From the NCBI RefSeq assembly GCF_002368035.1, contig NZ_AP018224.1, positions 124,001 to 188,000 of the forward strand: a DNA stretch of 64,000 nucleotides. Direction: 5' to 3'. The notes beneath the pieces were generated by a model. It saw nothing but the letters and a program-made list of their open reading frames with translations, had not been told where the DNA came from and made no database searches. Of the stretch, positions 61,358 through 64,000 are shown one piece after another. The translations under genes and the position numbers were made by a program. The stretch comes from Nostoc linckia NIES-25 (lineage in GTDB: Bacteria > Cyanobacteriota > Cyanobacteriia > Cyanobacteriales > Nostocaceae). Positions within the stretch are counted from its first letter, which is position 1, and each line of letters starts with the position of its first letter.

Positions 61358-62131
61358 ATGACTCTTAATCTTAAAGATGTCATCTTGTTATTGCATCCGA
61401 TAATTGCTATCGTCTTCGTTTTTCCCCTGATTGGTATAGTAGTCAAAATGGCATGGCAAACTCGTCAACGTCGCTTGCAAACCGCCACTGAGGGAAAAAG
61501 CAAAATTCCTGCGGTGGTGGGAAAGGAGCATTTTCAACTCGGTCGTTGGTTAACTTTTGCAGTAGTCGGGATTGCTTTGTTGGGAATGACCCGCCCAATT
61601 TTTGACAATATTCTCACTAATCAGGTTTGGAGACAAGCTCCGTTAAAAGTTCTATTAATCGTTTTGATGTATGCAGTGACCATAGCCTCTTTATTTCTGC
61701 TAGATAAAGCTAAACCGCCTATCTGGCGAGGTATTTTTGCCAGCTTGACGAGTATGGGTTTAGTGATTTTGGGTTTTCAGGATGGTGTTTATCGGCGAGA
61801 TGAAGAATGGTACTTATCTCATTTTTATTTGGGGATTACTGCTGCTTTGTTCATGATTTTTGCTCTAGCGATTGTGCAGAACATTTATCAAGACCGCTCA
61901 AATACCTGGCGAAAAATCCACACTATTTTCAACTGTATTGCACTTTTGCTGTTTTTAGCTCAAGGGATTACTGGAACGCGAGACTTACTAGAAATTCCGC
62001 TTAGTTGGCAGGAAAACTATATTTATAAATGCAACTTTGATAAAAATTCACCTGCATATAAAACCTGTCCGACTGAAATTCCAAAAAGTAATAAATTCAA
62101 TTCATCACAAGTTACTAAACTTGATTTATAA
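61358..62131 (+). CDS. DUF4079-like integral membrane protein
   Basis: 257 residues with about six hydrophobic segments, starting VILLLHPIIAIVFVFPLIGIVV. The helices contain His, Arg and Lys residues of the type that could bind heme (LLHPIIAI, HFYLGITAALFMIF, WRKIHTIFN). The pattern agrees with cyanobacterial DUF4079 proteins, distantly like cytochrome b561. The C-terminal tail with two cysteines is polar. The next gene follows after 32 bases. Confidence 0.72.
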   Translation: MTLNLKDVILLLHPIIAIVFVFPLIGIVVKMAWQTRQRRLQTATEGKSKIPAVVGKEHFQLGRWLTFAVVGIALLGMTRPIFDNILTNQVWRQAPLKVLLIVLMYAVTIASLFLLDKAKPPIWRGIFASLTSMGLVILGFQDGVYRRDEEWYLSHFYLGITAALFMIFALAIVQNIYQDRSNTWRKIHTIFNCIALLLFLAQGITGTRDLLEIPLSWQENYIYKCNFDKNSPAYKTCPTEIPKSNKFNSSQVTKLDL

Positions 62132-62163
62132 CTAAACAAATACTGGAAATAAGGAGTTTTAAA

Positions 62164-62808
62164 ATGCTAAACTTCAGCCCTCGATGGAGTGGTTTAGTGT
62201 TGGCGATCGCTGGCATACTTTTCGGTACTTTTATGTTCTTTCATCCATCAAATGATGCTCAAGGAGCTATCAATCCTCTTTGGACTCCAGTTCATGTAAT
62301 GTGGTTTGTATCCTATCTGCTGATTTTGTTAGGCTTGAATACCTTCCCAAGAAATCTAGGTGATGAAGTAGGAAGATTGGGTTTTACAGCTTACTTACTC
62401 TCTTTTTTGGGTACTGCTCTATCACTACCAATAGCTGTTTGGGACTCTTTTATTGTTCCTTATCTTGCTGTTCATGCTCCAGAGATGATTGAGCAAATTG
62501 AAGAGTCATCATTAGAAACACCTGTATTGACCTTCCGGATTGTCTTTTTCCTCACGATAATTACCTTTTCATTCGGCTTTATGCTTCTAGGTATATCGCT
62601 TATGCGTATGCACTTGCTGTTGCGTATAGCGGGTGGATTGTTAATGATTGGTGCGCCGCTATTTTGGATTGGAGCGATCGCATTTAGTAAAGGTTCACTG
62701 GGTAACGTCGTCACGATTATCGGAGCAGTATTTTTTGGCACAGGATTAGTGTTGCTTGGCTATTGTTTATGGTCAAAAGTCGAAAAATTGGCAGTTAGCA
62801 TCAGATAA
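62164..62808 (+). CDS. Hypothetical integral membrane protein
   Basis: 214 residues with six likely transmembrane helices, AAGGAG ribosome site before ATG 62164. Conserved-looking features: FFHPSNDAQG and VHVMWFVSYLLILLGL. No family recognised. Co-directional with the DUF4079-like gene and spaced closely, so the two probably form an operon and may make a complex. Confidence 0.65.
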   Translation: MLNFSPRWSGLVLAIAGILFGTFMFFHPSNDAQGAINPLWTPVHVMWFVSYLLILLGLNTFPRNLGDEVGRLGFTAYLLSFLGTALSLPIAVWDSFIVPYLAVHAPEMIEQIEESSLETPVLTFRIVFFLTIITFSFGFMLLGISLMRMHLLLRIAGGLLMIGAPLFWIGAIAFSKGSLGNVVTIIGAVFFGTGLVLLGYCLWSKVEKLAVSIR

Positions 62809-62920
62809 ATTGCGGCAACATCAGTTGGCAAATAATACCACATGACATAAGCAGACTATTCATTTTAAATCAATAAAACCCTAACTTTATGGGAATTACC
62901 AATTACGAATTACTATGTGA

Positions 62921-64000
62921 TCGCGTATATCTCAATCTTCAATTCTCTGGCGACAAGTCTGGGGCTTGGCAGCGTTAATAGCAGCTATTATTTTTAGCTG
63001 GATGGCTTATGGTTTCTATCAACCCAGAATTTTAGAAAAACTCGGCTTTGCAGGTATTGCTAGTAGTTTGGGAGTCCTGCAAGGACTACTAGGAGCAGTA
63101 GTAGAACCTTATTTTGGGCGAATTTCTGACCGAGTAATGCGGCGAGTTGGTTCTCGTCTACCGATGATTGCCGTGGGCGTGACCTTGGCAGGTATTATCT
63201 TTGTGGTGGTGTCGCTGTTACTTGGGGGCGAGTTACCAAACGGTTTGCGCTGGTTAATTCCTGTGCTGATGACTATATGGGTCATTGCCATGATTGTGTT
63301 TCGTGGCCCTGCCATTGCCTTGCTGATGCAGTTTGCACCTAGCGCCGAATTACCTAAAGCTACCACCATTCTGGTCTTAGTGTTTGGATTGGTAGGAGCA
63401 GTAGGGCCTTTATTGGGGAACTTGATTCAACATTTGGGGGCATCACTGACATTTATGTTGGGATCTGTTGTGTTGATAGTTGGGGCATTGCTTCTATGGT
63501 CAGCAAAACCCCAATATACTCTGCCTATAGAGGAAAGTTATCAACTATTACCAACTTTTTTACGTTCGGTGCTAATTTTTGGTGTAGGTTTAGGCGCAGG
63601 TTTAGAAGTGAACCTGGTACTGAGACTTTTTCCTGTTTTACTACACAAGATATTGCCGAGCATTGGGGCAGAGTACATTAGCTCTGGTATTTTACTGGTA
63701 TCTGGCTTAAGTGGACTTTTCCTGGAGCGATTTATTTTAAGATTAGGTGTTAATAAGGCGATGAAAATGAGTTTAAGTGCGATCGCCATTTTCATGGGAC
63801 TGGCTTTACTAACTCATCAAAGTATACTTGCAATGGGATTAGTTGTTGCCTTTGGAGTGGCTTTTGGTCTTTTGTTTACCAGTCAAATCCCCTTTGCTCT
63901 TTTCATGGTTCCTCCTGCGTGGGCAGGTTTAGGCACAGGATTGTATTTTGGTGGTATGGGTGCAGCGACTGCTTTGATATCACTCCTGCAACAATACAAC
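62921..64000 (+). CDS. MFS/PucC-like membrane transporter (3' partial, start uncertain)
   Basis: The frame is open from 62921, just after an in-frame TGA at 62918-62920, to the window end. The sequence SILWRQVWGLAALIAAIIFSW and GFYQPRILEKLGFAG looks like a true N-terminus, yet there is no ATG or GTG upstream of it; the first usual start is TTG 62966. Eight or more helices follow (LMTIWVIAMIVFRGPAIALLMQFAP, LVFGLVGAVGPLLGNLI). The family is close to MFS/SLC45 or PucC-type carriers. Either a rare start is used or the 5' end is damaged. Confidence 0.6.

Overview
The window looks like part of a large plasmid, or a plasmid-like integrated element, from a filamentous heterocyst-forming cyanobacterium (Nostocales). 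The octamer GCGATCGC and its core recur throughout, as is typical of cyanobacteria. The replication, partition and mobilization genes are of plasmid type, and many reading frames show no recognizable family.

Layout. 1-6011: two adjacent helicase genes that look like a defence module; the first runs off the left edge. 6409-16326: a long same-strand run of small HTH and membrane proteins, an M23 peptidase, a lysozyme-like enzyme, a soluble FtsK-type translocase, a RusA-like nuclease, a small P-loop ATPase and a membrane protein, with a tRNA-like sequence in it. 16412-19370: an IS701-like insertion and an IS630 remnant. 19370-23313: ParB-like protein and an AEP-primase-type replication protein. 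24065-25193: an IS630 element inside an Rpn-type nuclease gene. 26168-28581: two ParA-like ATPases and a membrane protein. 28586-38401: an atypical LuxR-type regulator, a small membrane protein, an acidic protein and a 2581-residue polyvalent protein. 40087-45497: a complete compact Tn7-like transposon (tnsA, tnsB, tnsC, tniQ) with an exact 5-bp target duplication, inserted in the 5' end of a gene. 45581-49824: small accessory genes, one cut by an ISKra4-like element that also carries a tyrosine recombinase. 49879-51624: a MITE with an IS4-like element beside it. 51840-56944: relaxase and MobC (minus strand), then a possible ParR-type protein and a ParM-like actin. 57143-64000: cytochrome P450, ECF sigma factor with a ChrR-like anti-sigma, Tat-exported ferritin-like protein, two membrane proteins and the start of an MFS-like transporter; this part reads as ordinary metabolic or stress-response genes.

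How it fits together. Replication (AEP protein), segregation (ParB, ParA-like pair, ParM) and mobilization (relaxase, MobC) support an autonomous transmissible replicon. The FtsK-type pump with two wall hydrolases could be a DNA-transfer apparatus suited to a septate filament; this is inference. The most unusual protein is the 2581-residue one. Its N-terminal third carries the ordered motifs of two-barrel (YonO/cellular RdRP-type) RNA polymerases, including DYDGD, followed by AlkB-like, ASCH/PUA-like, NADAR-like and SLOG-like regions. A palindromic operator with the same arms and the same 22-bp spacing lies upstream of this gene and again in front of the gene that the Tn7-like element splits, which suggests one regulator for both. 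Four insertions could be undone on paper: the Tn7-like, ISKra4-like and IS630 insertions each restore an open reading frame, and the IS4-like element and the MITE show exact target duplications.
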